Below, in pieces: positions 30,715 through 37,968 of a stretch of DNA of 43,463 bases. The translations under genes were made by a program, and so were the position numbers. Source of the stretch: CAYSYM01 sp964435115 (GTDB lineage: Bacteria > Chloroflexota > UBA6077 > CF-72); contig CAYSYM010000032.1 of NCBI GenBank assembly GCA_964435115.1, positions 1 through 43,463 of the forward strand, written 5' to 3'. The notes beneath the pieces are model-generated. The model was not told the DNA's origin, searched no databases, and saw nothing but the letters and a program-made list of their open reading frames with translations. The number at the start of each line of letters is the position of its first letter. Position 1 is the first letter of the stretch.

Positions 30715-30990
30715 CTAGGCGAGGACGCGGAGCCGCAGGTACCCGTGGAGGTACTGGCCCGGCCTTCCCGGCCGAGATGCTGGGCTGCCTCTGCCCGTAC
30801 GAGGCCCAGGACATGGAGGCCCGTGTACCACCCATCGTGATGAGCCGCTGCGTGAATTCTCGAATGAAGTCAGCGATACCTACCTCGAACCAGACGTTCA
30901 GCGCACCTCGGGGTTGCACAACATCGATGAACTTGAGGAGTCGTGCGCGGTGGCCATTCGGGCGCGTGGGGACTGCGGACCACCGCTTGG
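30715..30990 (-). pseudogene. Frameshifted remnant directly downstream of cap3
   Basis: Three successive minus-strand frames each read like protein and together look like one gene. The first is LLKFIDVVQPRGALNVWFEV then GIADFIREFTQRL (about 30949-30845). The second is DGWYTGLHVLGLVRAEAAQH then LGREGR (about 30840-30760). The third is GQYLHGYLRLRVLA, ending at a TAG at 30715-30717. At least two frameshifts separate them. I do not recognise the family. It lies on the CBASS strand, overlapping the tail of cap3, in a place where an effector or another accessory gene could have been; that link is speculative. Confidence 0.45.
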
Positions 30991-31494
30991 CCACTCGCTG
31001 CCCGTCTCGGTGACCGGGCGAAGCCGCAGGGCCCGGCTGCCGCGTGGCAATACGAACGCCTGAACCTCCCAGCCACGGGCCGGCTCGCTGCCGATCACGA
31101 GCAGCACCGGCGCAGAGCAGCGCAACAGCGGCGCGGCCGCGAAGGCCCGCATCTGGCGTAGGTCGCGTCGGCTCGGCCGCGCGGACATCGCGGGATGGAA
31201 GTGCCACTCGCCCAGGTAGTGCCGTCCTCCGTCGGCCCACAGCGTCTCCAGCCACAGTTGCACGCCGTCGATCCCGCGCTCGAACCACGTGGGCCCGGCG
31301 CGCGAGTCTGGCGGCGCGCCAAGCACGTCCGTGACAACCGCGCTGTCGAGCGCCTCGGTGTACTGGCCCGCCAGGATCCCGCCGGTCTCAAGGCCATCTG
31401 TCCCAGCGCACAGCGCCAGGATGCCACCCAAGGGGCCCCGGCCCAATTCGAGTCCGTACCGTCCATCGGGGGCACGGAGCCTGAGCCCCGGCAT
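30898..31494 (-). CDS. cap3: CBASS Cap3-like JAB/MPN isopeptidase
   Basis: Metalloprotease of the JAB/MPN fold, 198 residues. The complete JAMM zinc site is visible: Glu36 in LETGGILAG, then His98-x-His100 in GEWHFHP, Ser108 and Asp111, matching HxH-x7-S-x2-D. In type II CBASS such proteins cleave the bond that Cap2 makes between the nucleotidyltransferase C-terminus and its target (known). ATG 31494 lies 4 nt past the cap2 stop; an in-frame ATG at 31539 would add 15 residues overlapping cap2. The last 40 residues, rich in Ser and Arg, are unlike the family and overlap a frameshifted remnant, so the original C-terminus may have been altered. Confidence 0.88.
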   Translation of the reverse strand: MPGLRLRAPDGRYGLELGRGPLGGILALCAGTDGLETGGILAGQYTEALDSAVVTDVLGAPPDSRAGPTWFERGIDGVQLWLETLWADGGRHYLGEWHFHPAMSARPSRRDLRQMRAFAAAPLLRCSAPVLLVIGSEPARGWEVQAFVLPRGSRALRLRPVTETGSEWPSGGPQSPRARMATAHDSSSSSMLCNPEVR

Positions 31495-31498
31495 CCCG

Positions 31499-33334
31499 TC
31501 AGGCCAGCGCGGCGCGCCGGATGCCGGCGAAGGCGCCATCCTGCTCCCACTGCTCCAACACGATCAGCTCCGCCGGTCCCGCCGGCGCCACGAGTCGGGG
31601 CTCAATGGCGCGCACGGCCGCTGCAGCCAACAGCCAGACGTCGTCCGCCCGCGCGGGCGCCACCGGGTTCCAGCACCCGACGGTCTCCATCGGGAACGGG
31701 CCGGCCTCGACGCGCTCGCGCTCGCGCCACGGCCGAAAGGCGTCACTGAAAGCCTGGTGAGGGAACTGGCTCCCGTGCACCACGAAGCAGAACAGCCGGC
31801 GCGCGCCGTAGCCGAGCGATGCGGAGACGAAGAGCTTCTCCCCCTGCCAGGGGAAGCGCGCCATGTGCCCCAGCACGTCGTCACTACCCGTCGTGTCCAG
31901 CACCACGTCGCAGGTGGCTAGCAACGCCAGGTCCTTGGCGCCAGAGAGGGGGAACGAGCCCAGGATCGGCTCGATCCTCGCGTGCGGCGACACCCGGTTC
32001 AACCGCCATGCGACGCCGAAGGCCTTGTTGCCGCCCACCTCCTGGAGCCCTAGCGTGTGTCGCACGAGGTTGCCCGCCTGCAGCTCGTCGCCATCGACAA
32101 CGGTGACCTCTTCGAGCCCCGTACGCACTAGGAGCTCGGCGAGCGCGGAGCCGAGCGCCCCAGCGCCGATGAGCACCACCTTGCGTGCCAGCGCCGCATC
32201 GCTGAGCTTGCCGCGGGTACCGAGCTGGGTGGGGTGCCAGTTCTCCGACGCAATCCACGCCATGGGCCGGTCCGAGGGGAGCAGCCGCGCCCGATCGCGC
32301 GTCCAGTAGCCGCGCTCGTTGGCGCGAAACCCGGGGACGGCCGTCCCCGTGAGCGTGAGGACCGGCAGCTCGAGCGCCTGCCACTGCCTGGCGTACTCCG
32401 GCCCGCCGACCGCGCGGGGGATGGGGAAGCCCACGAGGAGGAGGTGCTGCTCGCCGTCTCGCAGGAACGGCGCCACCCGCTGCAGCAGGCCGTCTACCGA
32501 GACGCCCAGCTGAGTGCCGACCTCGCGGAGCTCGCCCCATGTCGCGGGCGCCTCCCACGGCGCCCGCACCGGCACGTCCGGGAGGCGGATCCAGGCGCCC
32601 GTGCGCCGCTTGCCGGCCTCGGCGGCCTTGGAGGAGATGAGACTGCCCCAGGATGGTACCATCAGCGACTCCCCGCCACGGGAGCGGAAACACGTTACCG
32701 CGGTTACGGGATTGATCCCCGTGTCGAGCTCCACGAGGTCGACTAGGCCCGCCTGGTCGCGGACCGCCACCCAGCGCGCAAGCGACTCGGGGCCCTCGCT
32801 GCTCACGATGACCCGGTCGGCATCCGCAAGCGGGAACCATGGCAGCTCAAACGGGTCGCCCGGGCGCGCCAGCTCCCCGCGCGAGGCGAGTCGCAGCCAC
32901 TCCAGCGCCCGCGCGATGTTCCACGCGAGCCGAGCGTCTGCGTCGCGCGGCTCGTCGTCCGGGCCTTCGCGCCCGAGCACGCGCACCTCGGTCGAAACGC
33001 AGATCCATCCTCGGCGCCAGGGCACGTCGTCTGGGCCGGGAGCGTTCAGGTACTGATGCGGGAAGGTCCGCGCGATTCCGCCCTCCTTGGCCGGATAGAT
33101 CCCGATGTCCCCCCAGGGGTAGCCCGGGTGCACGAGCGCCCACCACTCCGTCATGGCAGGGATCGGCCCGTCTTCAGCGAGTCCGTCAGGCGAGAGCCGT
33201 AGGTGAAGCGACCAGCGCCTGCGCTCCGGCCACCACCGCCAATCGCCGGCTATGGCGACACCGCGGAGCCCGTCCAGCGCCCGTCGGCCGGCGAGCAGCT
33301 CCGCGGACGGCTCGGGTGTTCTGGCGTCCCCGAT
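31499..33334 (-). CDS. cap2: CBASS Cap2-like E2-E1 (ThiF) fusion enzyme, no canonical start codon
   Basis: A ubiquitin-transfer-like enzyme of about 611 residues with an E2-like half and a ThiF/E1 half. Counting from 33334, the E2 cysteine is Cys112 (RGWICVSTEV), the adenylation loop GAGALGS is at 390-396 with VDGDELQAGNLVRH after it, and the E1 cysteine is Cys554 (ETVGCWNPVAP). These positions agree closely with the described Cap2 layout. In type II CBASS it primes the nucleotidyltransferase by attaching its C-terminus to targets. There is no ATG, GTG or TTG near the expected start: the junction with the CD-NTase stop reads TAATC where TAATG is expected. The frame is open further upstream, but only in antisense-like shadow sequence. 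Either ATC is used, or the start is mutated, or the base is an error. Confidence 0.85.
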   Translation of the reverse strand: MGDARTPEPSAELLAGRRALDGLRGVAIAGDWRWWPERRRWSLHLRLSPDGLAEDGPIPAMTEWWALVHPGYPWGDIGIYPAKEGGIARTFPHQYLNAPGPDDVPWRRGWICVSTEVRVLGREGPDDEPRDADARLAWNIARALEWLRLASRGELARPGDPFELPWFPLADADRVIVSSEGPESLARWVAVRDQAGLVDLVELDTGINPVTAVTCFRSRGGESLMVPSWGSLISSKAAEAGKRRTGAWIRLPDVPVRAPWEAPATWGELREVGTQLGVSVDGLLQRVAPFLRDGEQHLLLVGFPIPRAVGGPEYARQWQALELPVLTLTGTAVPGFRANERGYWTRDRARLLPSDRPMAWIASENWHPTQLGTRGKLSDAALARKVVLIGAGALGSALAELLVRTGLEEVTVVDGDELQAGNLVRHTLGLQEVGGNKAFGVAWRLNRVSPHARIEPILGSFPLSGAKDLALLATCDVVLDTTGSDDVLGHMARFPWQGEKLFVSASLGYGARRLFCFVVHGSQFPHQAFSDAFRPWRERERVEAGPFPMETVGCWNPVAPARADDVWLLAAAAVRAIEPRLVAPAGPAELIVLEQWEQDGAFAGIRRAALA

Positions 33335-34494
33335 TAGCCGAAGCGGCCGCCCGTCACGATCGCCGGCGCGGTCGGCCGGACGAAGCCGCCGGTTTGAGGT
33401 CCGCCGCCGCCCGTGCCGCCGTTGCCCCGGTCGGGCGCGGGCGGGAATTTGTCGCCGAAGAGCCTGCGCCAGCCGTCGGCGCTCTCCTTGACCGACCCGG
33501 CGTCGTACGCGGCGCGGGCGAGCGTGGCTGCAGTGGTGGCCAGGGCGTGGAACGCGGCGAAGTCCTTGGCCGACACGCGCGCCAGCACGTCGTGCTCGGG
33601 AACGCCGTGGTCCGGCAGCGCCGGCTTGAGCCCGAGTTGCACATGCCAGCGGTAGCTGTCGCGGATGTTCTCCAGCGTCCGCACCACGCCCTCCGCGACC
33701 GAGCCGATCGCGTCGGGGCAGCAGGCGCCGACGAGGTGCTCGAGCGGGTACCCCTTGGGGTACTTGGGCTCGGGGTTGAGCCGCCGCCACCACTTGAGGG
33801 CCTTCACCACGTTGACGTAGTGTCCGCCAGTCGCGCGGTTCTTGTCCCAGGTCCACCGGATCTGCGCCAGCGGGTCCGTTGCCTCCCAGGCGCGCAGGTC
33901 GCGCGAGGGGATGTAGAGGGGCTCCGTCTTCCACTGCGGCTCGGTCGCCGCCTCGACGAGGCGATAGGCGGCATCCCACCCCGAGCGGTGATCCGGCGCG
34001 ACCCAGGATTTGTTCAGCCGCCAGTCCTTGGCCGCCTCGTCCTCGGGCGTCGCGTCGCTCGTCACCGCCTCCGACGCCAGGATGCCGGCCTGCTCCTCGG
34101 AGGGCGCCGAGGTCATCACCAGGTCCAGATCGACGTACGAAAGCGAGATGCCGATGGAGCGGTCGTTGATCTCGTACTTGCCGGCGTACCACATGTCGAC
34201 GAACGGCAGGACGATTTCGACCACGCGCTCCGGCGGGTGCTCGGCGCGGGCGAGCCTCGTGACGACCACCAGGTCGACATCGGAGCGCGTACCTTCGTGC
34301 GGCCAGACCGCCGTCGCCCGGCGGTGGCTGCCTTGCAGGAACGTGCTGACGATGCAGGGGGCCAGGTCTTCGTCCGCGAGCAGCCGCTCGCGCAGAACGC
34401 GCACCCCGCTGCTGGCATCGTCGCGCTGGTGCTGGGTGGGACGGATCTCCTTGAGGAAGTCGGTGAAGTAAGAGCGCCCGGCAATAGGCGTCAC
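33334..34494 (-). CDS. CBASS CD-NTase (cGAS/DncV-like nucleotidyltransferase) with IS-derived N-terminus
   Basis: Signal-synthesising nucleotidyltransferase of 386 residues. The active site is present: Gly55-Ser56 in FLQGSHRRAT, Asp72 and Asp74 in TRSDVDLVVV, and a third acid in SYVDLDLVMT near residue 122-124. A helical C-terminal domain follows, then a Gly/Pro-rich flexible tail ending GGRFG. A C-terminal Gly suits conjugation by the Cap2 encoded next. The cyclic nucleotide made cannot be predicted. The GTG at 34494 overlaps the TGA of the IS5-type transposase. Codons 3 to 8 and part of codon 9 are the IS terminal repeat (34469-34488). The native start was therefore replaced, and the gene now probably depends on the IS for its start and perhaps its promoter. 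Confidence 0.85.
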   Translation of the reverse strand: MTPIAGRSYFTDFLKEIRPTQHQRDDASSGVRVLRERLLADEDLAPCIVSTFLQGSHRRATAVWPHEGTRSDVDLVVVTRLARAEHPPERVVEIVLPFVDMWYAGKYEINDRSIGISLSYVDLDLVMTSAPSEEQAGILASEAVTSDATPEDEAAKDWRLNKSWVAPDHRSGWDAAYRLVEAATEPQWKTEPLYIPSRDLRAWEATDPLAQIRWTWDKNRATGGHYVNVVKALKWWRRLNPEPKYPKGYPLEHLVGACCPDAIGSVAEGVVRTLENIRDSYRWHVQLGLKPALPDHGVPEHDVLARVSAKDFAAFHALATTAATLARAAYDAGSVKESADGWRRLFGDKFPPAPDRGNGGTGGGGPQTGGFVRPTAPAIVTGGRFG

Positions 34495-35423
34495 TTGAGG
34501 CGGCGGGTGGTGGGGCGAGTGGGCCAGCGGTAGCGCCTTCGGGTGGTCTGAATGAGCCGGCGGAGTACCACCAGGGCGGCGGCCAGGAAGAGGTAGCAGT
34601 CCACCACCGCCTGGCGCTTGTCGGTGCAGCGGCGGAGCTGGCCAGAGCCGTTCATCCAGCTAGGCGTCCGCTCCACCTTCCAGCGGTCACCGGCCTGGAC
34701 GGGCGCGGGCACCCCCTTGCGGGCGATCACCCCCACCAGCCCGCGGTCCGCCAGCAGTGCCCGACTGGGGCCGTTGTCGTAGCCGCGATCCACCTGGACC
34801 TCCCCCGGCTCGCTGGCGGTCAGCGGCGCCAGCTGCTCCAAGCCCGCCAAGGTGGGTGCCAGCACGGGGCTGGCGTGGCGGTTCGCGCCGGCGGAGACGA
34901 CGTGGACGGGCCGACCGTGGCCGTCGGTGACCCCTGAGCGCTTCAGGCCCTGCTTGCCGCGATCCACGGGCGAGCAGCCGGCCACCTCGCCCCCGCCGGG
35001 GGCCGTGGTGATGCAGCCGTCCACGGCCAGCTCCTCTCGTTCCAGTCCGATCAGCCGCTCATCCGCGGCCAGCGCCAGGGTAGGGAGCTGCTGCATCAGC
35101 CCGGCCGCGGCCCAGGCGTGGAGGCGCCGCCGGATGGTGCGATCGGAGCAGCCAGCACTGGCGCTGCGTGCAGAGCCCGAGCCGTGGACCAGGGCTCGGG
35201 AATGCGGCGGCGATGGCAGCCCAGCGGGTGCGTGGGCGAGACGACGGGGTGCTCCGGCAGCAAGGCCGCGAACTGGTCCCACAAGGGCTCCAGCAGCGAA
35301 GATGGCAGGATAGGCACGGACTCCTCCACGATCGAGAGCGGTAGCACCTCGATGATCGCCGGAGCCGTGCCTGCTCTGTCCAGCCCTGCTCAGCCCTCCC
35401 CGCCCTATTGCCGGTCGCTCTTA
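34469..35423 (-). mobile_element. IS5-family insertion sequence with 20-bp inverted ends
   Basis: The ends TAAGAGCGCCCGGCAATAGG (34469-34488) and the inverse at 35404-35423 match at 19 of 20 positions. If the outer TA is the duplicated target, the repeats are 18 bp, in line with TA or TNA targets of the IS427 group of IS5. The transposase is frameshifted. The element lies against the CD-NTase gene and its lower end is read as the first codons of that gene. Reconstructing the site by removing the IS leaves the nucleotidyltransferase frame open upstream but without an obvious start, so flanking DNA may also have been lost. Confidence 0.88.
34491..35347 (-). pseudogene. Frameshifted IS5-family transposase
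   Basis: Two minus-strand frames make up one transposase. The N-terminal part (35347 to about 35200) reads LLEPLWDQFAALLPEHPVVS then PTHPLGCHRRRIP, as in IS5-type DUF4096 regions. From about 35160 the second frame continues with CSDRTIRRRLHAWAAAGLMQ to the stop at 34491. The usual segment between these parts is shortened, so there is a frameshift and probably a deletion of some 30 codons. The DDE residues are all still there: ELAVDGCITTAPGGGE, VQVDRGYDNGPSR, and the WKVERTPSW Glu region, with SPVDRGKQGLKRSGV between. It is unlikely to transpose unaided. Confidence 0.82.
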
Positions 35424-35654
35424 ATCCCTTGTACTCTGCGTTCGCCCGGGGGCCGAACGGCTACAGCCGGCCGCGTGCCAGCCAGGACCCGCAGGGGAAA
35501 CCATTCAGGGCTATCGGCTTTGCCGACCTGAAAGTGCGGCTCGGCGCAGCCAGGGGCGAGGCCGTGACGTGCGAGTTCCCCGACCCGAATGGCACCGGCG
35601 ACCTCCGTCCTCTAATCGGCGTTCCGCAGCCGCCGCGCGCTACCCTGAGCGGGT
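35424..35654. other. Spacer between the IS5 element and the hexapeptide protein gene
   Basis: About 230 bp without a supported gene. It would have been the sequence upstream of the CBASS operon before the IS arrived, so any lost promoter or gene start for the nucleotidyltransferase should be sought here. I see no convincing -10/-35 pair on the minus strand. Confidence 0.4.
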
Positions 35655-36140
35655 ATGCCCGTCCTCCCATACCTCGACCACCAGCCCGCCCTCGGCGAAC
35701 GGGTGCGCCTCGCCGAGGGCGCATTTGCGATCGGAGCGGTGCGTATCGCCGGCCCGGCCCAACTCGAGGAGTTGGCCGTCGTCCGCGGCGACCAGAACGC
35801 CATTGCCGTCGGTCCGCGCTTCCATCTCGGCCGCCGTTCGACCGTCCACGTCGACCTCACCGCCCCCACCCGGATCGGCCAGGACGTGTGGGTCGGCGAC
35901 GACGCGGTGGTGCACGGCTGTACCCTGGGCGACCAGGTGCGAGTGGAAGACGGCGCGCTCGTCCTCAGCGGCTCGACCGTCGGCGCCGGCAGCGTCGTCG
36001 CCGCCGACAGCCTGGTGCCGGAAGGCGCCACCTTCCCGGACAACAGCTACGTCGCCGGGACGCCCGGCCGCCGGCTCCGCGAGACCACCCCGGAGGAGCG
36101 CGCGACGACCCGCCACATGGTGGAGCAGGCCCTGGGTTAG
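35655..36140 (+). CDS. Gamma-carbonic-anhydrase-like hexapeptide-repeat protein
   Basis: A 161-residue left-handed beta-helix protein with hexapeptide repeats (IRIGQDVWVGDDAVVHGCTLGD and following turns) and a C-terminal helix (TPEERATTRHMVEQAL). In the gamma-carbonic anhydrase family three His bind metal. Here His is seen in STVHVD and in VVHGCTLGD, but the usual GHN is GDD, so the metal site is altered. It may be a non-catalytic relative or an acyltransferase-like protein. It converges with a second hexapeptide protein just 5 bp away. The ATG lacks a strong ribosome-binding site. Confidence 0.78.
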   Translation: MPVLPYLDHQPALGERVRLAEGAFAIGAVRIAGPAQLEELAVVRGDQNAIAVGPRFHLGRRSTVHVDLTAPTRIGQDVWVGDDAVVHGCTLGDQVRVEDGALVLSGSTVGAGSVVAADSLVPEGATFPDNSYVAGTPGRRLRETTPEERATTRHMVEQALG

Positions 36141-36145
36141 GCCGC

Positions 36146-36715
36146 TCAGCCTCCGCCCGTCTCGCCCGGCGACCGGTCGCCCGGCCCGCCGCGCCCCAGC
36201 CGCTCGCGGTACTCCGCCGCCAGCCGCAGGTACTCGGCCGCGGTGTGGACGATCCGTTCCACCTCGGCCTCGGTTAGCGCGCGCACGATGCGGCCCTGCC
36301 CGATCACCAGCGAGCCGGGCGGGACGCGCATGCCCTCCGGCACCGTTGCGTTAGCCGCCACGATGCAGCGCATGCCCACGTGCGCGCCCGGCCGGACCGT
36401 CGCCCCGATCGCGATCAGGCTGCGCTCGTCCACCGTGGCGCCGATGACCTGCGCGTTGTGGCCCATCGCCGCGTACGGCCCGAGCCGCGCCGGGTGCCCG
36501 CGCGTCCCGCGCACCACGCAGTTGTCCTGGACGTTCGCCCCCGCCGCCAGCTCGACCGGCGCCTCTCGCCCGTCGACGACTGACCCGAACCAGACGTTGG
36601 CGCGCGGCCCCAGCGACACTGCGCCTTCCAGGCGCACGCTCGGCGCGATGAAGACGTCTGGCGCCAGTGTGAGCGGCCCACCGTCCACCCGGCGCTGCGT
36701 CTCGCGCGCGCTCAC
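36146..36715 (-). CDS. Gamma-carbonic-anhydrase-like hexapeptide-repeat protein (CoA operon)
   Basis: A 189-residue beta-helix protein: LAPDVFIAPSVRLEGAVSLG, ANVWFGSVVDGRE, NVQDNCVVRGTRGHP, YAAMGHNAQVIGATV. Two of the three family metal His positions (GHP, GHN) are present, but the third, normally in a VxHG turn, reads VIGA; the RxD motif reads GRE. Activity as a carbonic anhydrase is therefore doubtful. CaiE/PaaY-type proteins of this family accompany CoA-transferase and crotonase genes (known), which fits the operon here. The GTG start overlaps the CoA-transferase stop as GTGA. The last 25 residues are Gly/Arg-rich. Confidence 0.82.
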   Translation of the reverse strand: MSARETQRRVDGGPLTLAPDVFIAPSVRLEGAVSLGPRANVWFGSVVDGREAPVELAAGANVQDNCVVRGTRGHPARLGPYAAMGHNAQVIGATVDERSLIAIGATVRPGAHVGMRCIVAANATVPEGMRVPPGSLVIGQGRIVRALTEAEVERIVHTAAEYLRLAAEYRERLGRGGPGDRSPGETGGG

Positions 36716-37965
36716 CCGCGGGCCCCGGCCGGTGCCGCTGGCGCGGTCACGCCCTCCTGTGCCAGACGCGCCACCTCCTCCACGCTCAGCCCGAGGCCCG
36801 CCAGCACCTCCGCGGTGTGCTCGCCGAGCAGCGGGCCCGCCCGCTCCAGCCGCACCGGCGTCCGGGAGAGGCGCATCGGCGAGCCGGTTGCGCGCACGCT
36901 CCCGAGCCTGGCGTGCCGCAGGTCGACGACGAACCCGCGCGCCCGCACGTGCTCGTCGTTCACCACCTGGTCGATCCGGTTGAGCACGCCGCATGGCACG
37001 CCGGCCGCCTCCAGCAGGCGGTACCAGTGCTCGCTCGGCCGCGTGGCCGTGACTTCCTCGATCAGCGCCGCCAGCTCCTGGTACCGCTTCCGCCGCTCCG
37101 AGACGACCGAGAAGCGCGGGTCGTGCTCCAGGTGCTGGAGCCCCATCGCGTCGCAGAAAGCGGCCCAGTTCCGTGGGCTGGTCGCCCCAACCGTGATGTA
37201 GCCGTCCGCCGTTCGGATCGCCTGGTACGGCGCCGAGACGCGGTGCGCCGAGCCGAGCGGCTCAGGCACCTCGCCAGTCGCGAAGTAGCCGCTCGTCTCC
37301 CACACCTCCAGCGCCACGGCTGACTCGAGCAGGCTGAGGTCGATCGACTGCCCCTCGCCGGTGTGGTCGCGCGCGCGCAGCGCCGCGACGATGGCGAGGG
37401 CGCCAAACAGGGCTGTGGTCAGATCGGCGATCGGCACGCCCACCTTGACCGGCGGCCGGCCGGGTTCGCCGGTGATGGACATCAGCCCGCTCATCCCCTG
37501 GACGATCAGGTCCAGCGCTGCGCGCTGGCTGTACGGACCCGTCTGGCCGAAGCCTGAGGCCGAGCTGTAGATGAGCCGCGGGTTCACCTGCGCCAGTGCC
37601 TCGTAGTCGAGGCCAAGATCGGCCATGGTGCCCGGCCGGAAGTTCTCGACCACCACGTCGGCGGTCTGCACCAGGTCCAGGAAGATCGCCTTGCCCCGCG
37701 CGGCCTTCAGGTTGAGCGTGACGCTCTTCTTGTTGCGGTTGAGCGCCATGAAGCCGGCACTCTCGCCCTCGACGAACGGGCCCGTCTGGCGGCTGAAATC
37801 ACCCCCCTGTGGGTTCTCGATCTTGATCACCTCGGCGCCGAGGTCGGCGAGCAGCATTCCGCAGTACGGCCCGGCCATGTAGTTGGCCAGCTCGAGCACG
37901 CGCACCCCGTCCAGGGGATACGCCGTCGGCGCCGCCGCGCCACCCACAGCCCCGTTCGTCGCCAT
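36712..37965 (-). CDS. CaiB/BaiF family (class III) CoA-transferase
   Basis: A 417-residue family III acyl-CoA:carboxylate CoA-transferase, normally an interlocked homodimer. Motifs: LDGVRVLELANYMAGPYCGM at the N-terminus, DLGAEVIKIENPQGGD, NRNKKSVTLNLK, VVENFRPGTMADLGL, then ALDLIVQGMSGLMSITGEP with the catalytic Asp. The C-terminal half has GGITV-like and PCGVLNRIDQVVNDEHVRAR segments. It sits between a crotonase (3 bp upstream) and the hexapeptide protein (overlapping), suggesting activation of an organic acid to its CoA thioester followed by hydration. Donor and acceptor acids are unknown; the tricarboxylate transporter nearby hints at a di- or tricarboxylic or aromatic acid. Confidence 0.93.
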   Translation of the reverse strand: MATNGAVGGAAAPTAYPLDGVRVLELANYMAGPYCGMLLADLGAEVIKIENPQGGDFSRQTGPFVEGESAGFMALNRNKKSVTLNLKAARGKAIFLDLVQTADVVVENFRPGTMADLGLDYEALAQVNPRLIYSSASGFGQTGPYSQRAALDLIVQGMSGLMSITGEPGRPPVKVGVPIADLTTALFGALAIVAALRARDHTGEGQSIDLSLLESAVALEVWETSGYFATGEVPEPLGSAHRVSAPYQAIRTADGYITVGATSPRNWAAFCDAMGLQHLEHDPRFSVVSERRKRYQELAALIEEVTATRPSEHWYRLLEAAGVPCGVLNRIDQVVNDEHVRARGFVVDLRHARLGSVRATGSPMRLSRTPVRLERAGPLLGEHTAEVLAGLGLSVEEVARLAQEGVTAPAAPAGARG

Positions 37966-37968
37966 GCC

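Noticed and set aside
33335..34192. Upstream extension of the cap2 frame to give an 897-residue protein
   Set aside because: The added 286 residues are Arg/Gly-rich and overlap the conserved CD-NTase coding sequence in another frame; the Cap2 cysteine positions fit only the shorter form.
34491..34494. Translational coupling between transposase and CD-NTase as an evolved operon
   Set aside because: The GTGA overlap arises because the IS end carries the transposase stop; the transposase is itself frameshifted, so the overlap is more likely accidental.
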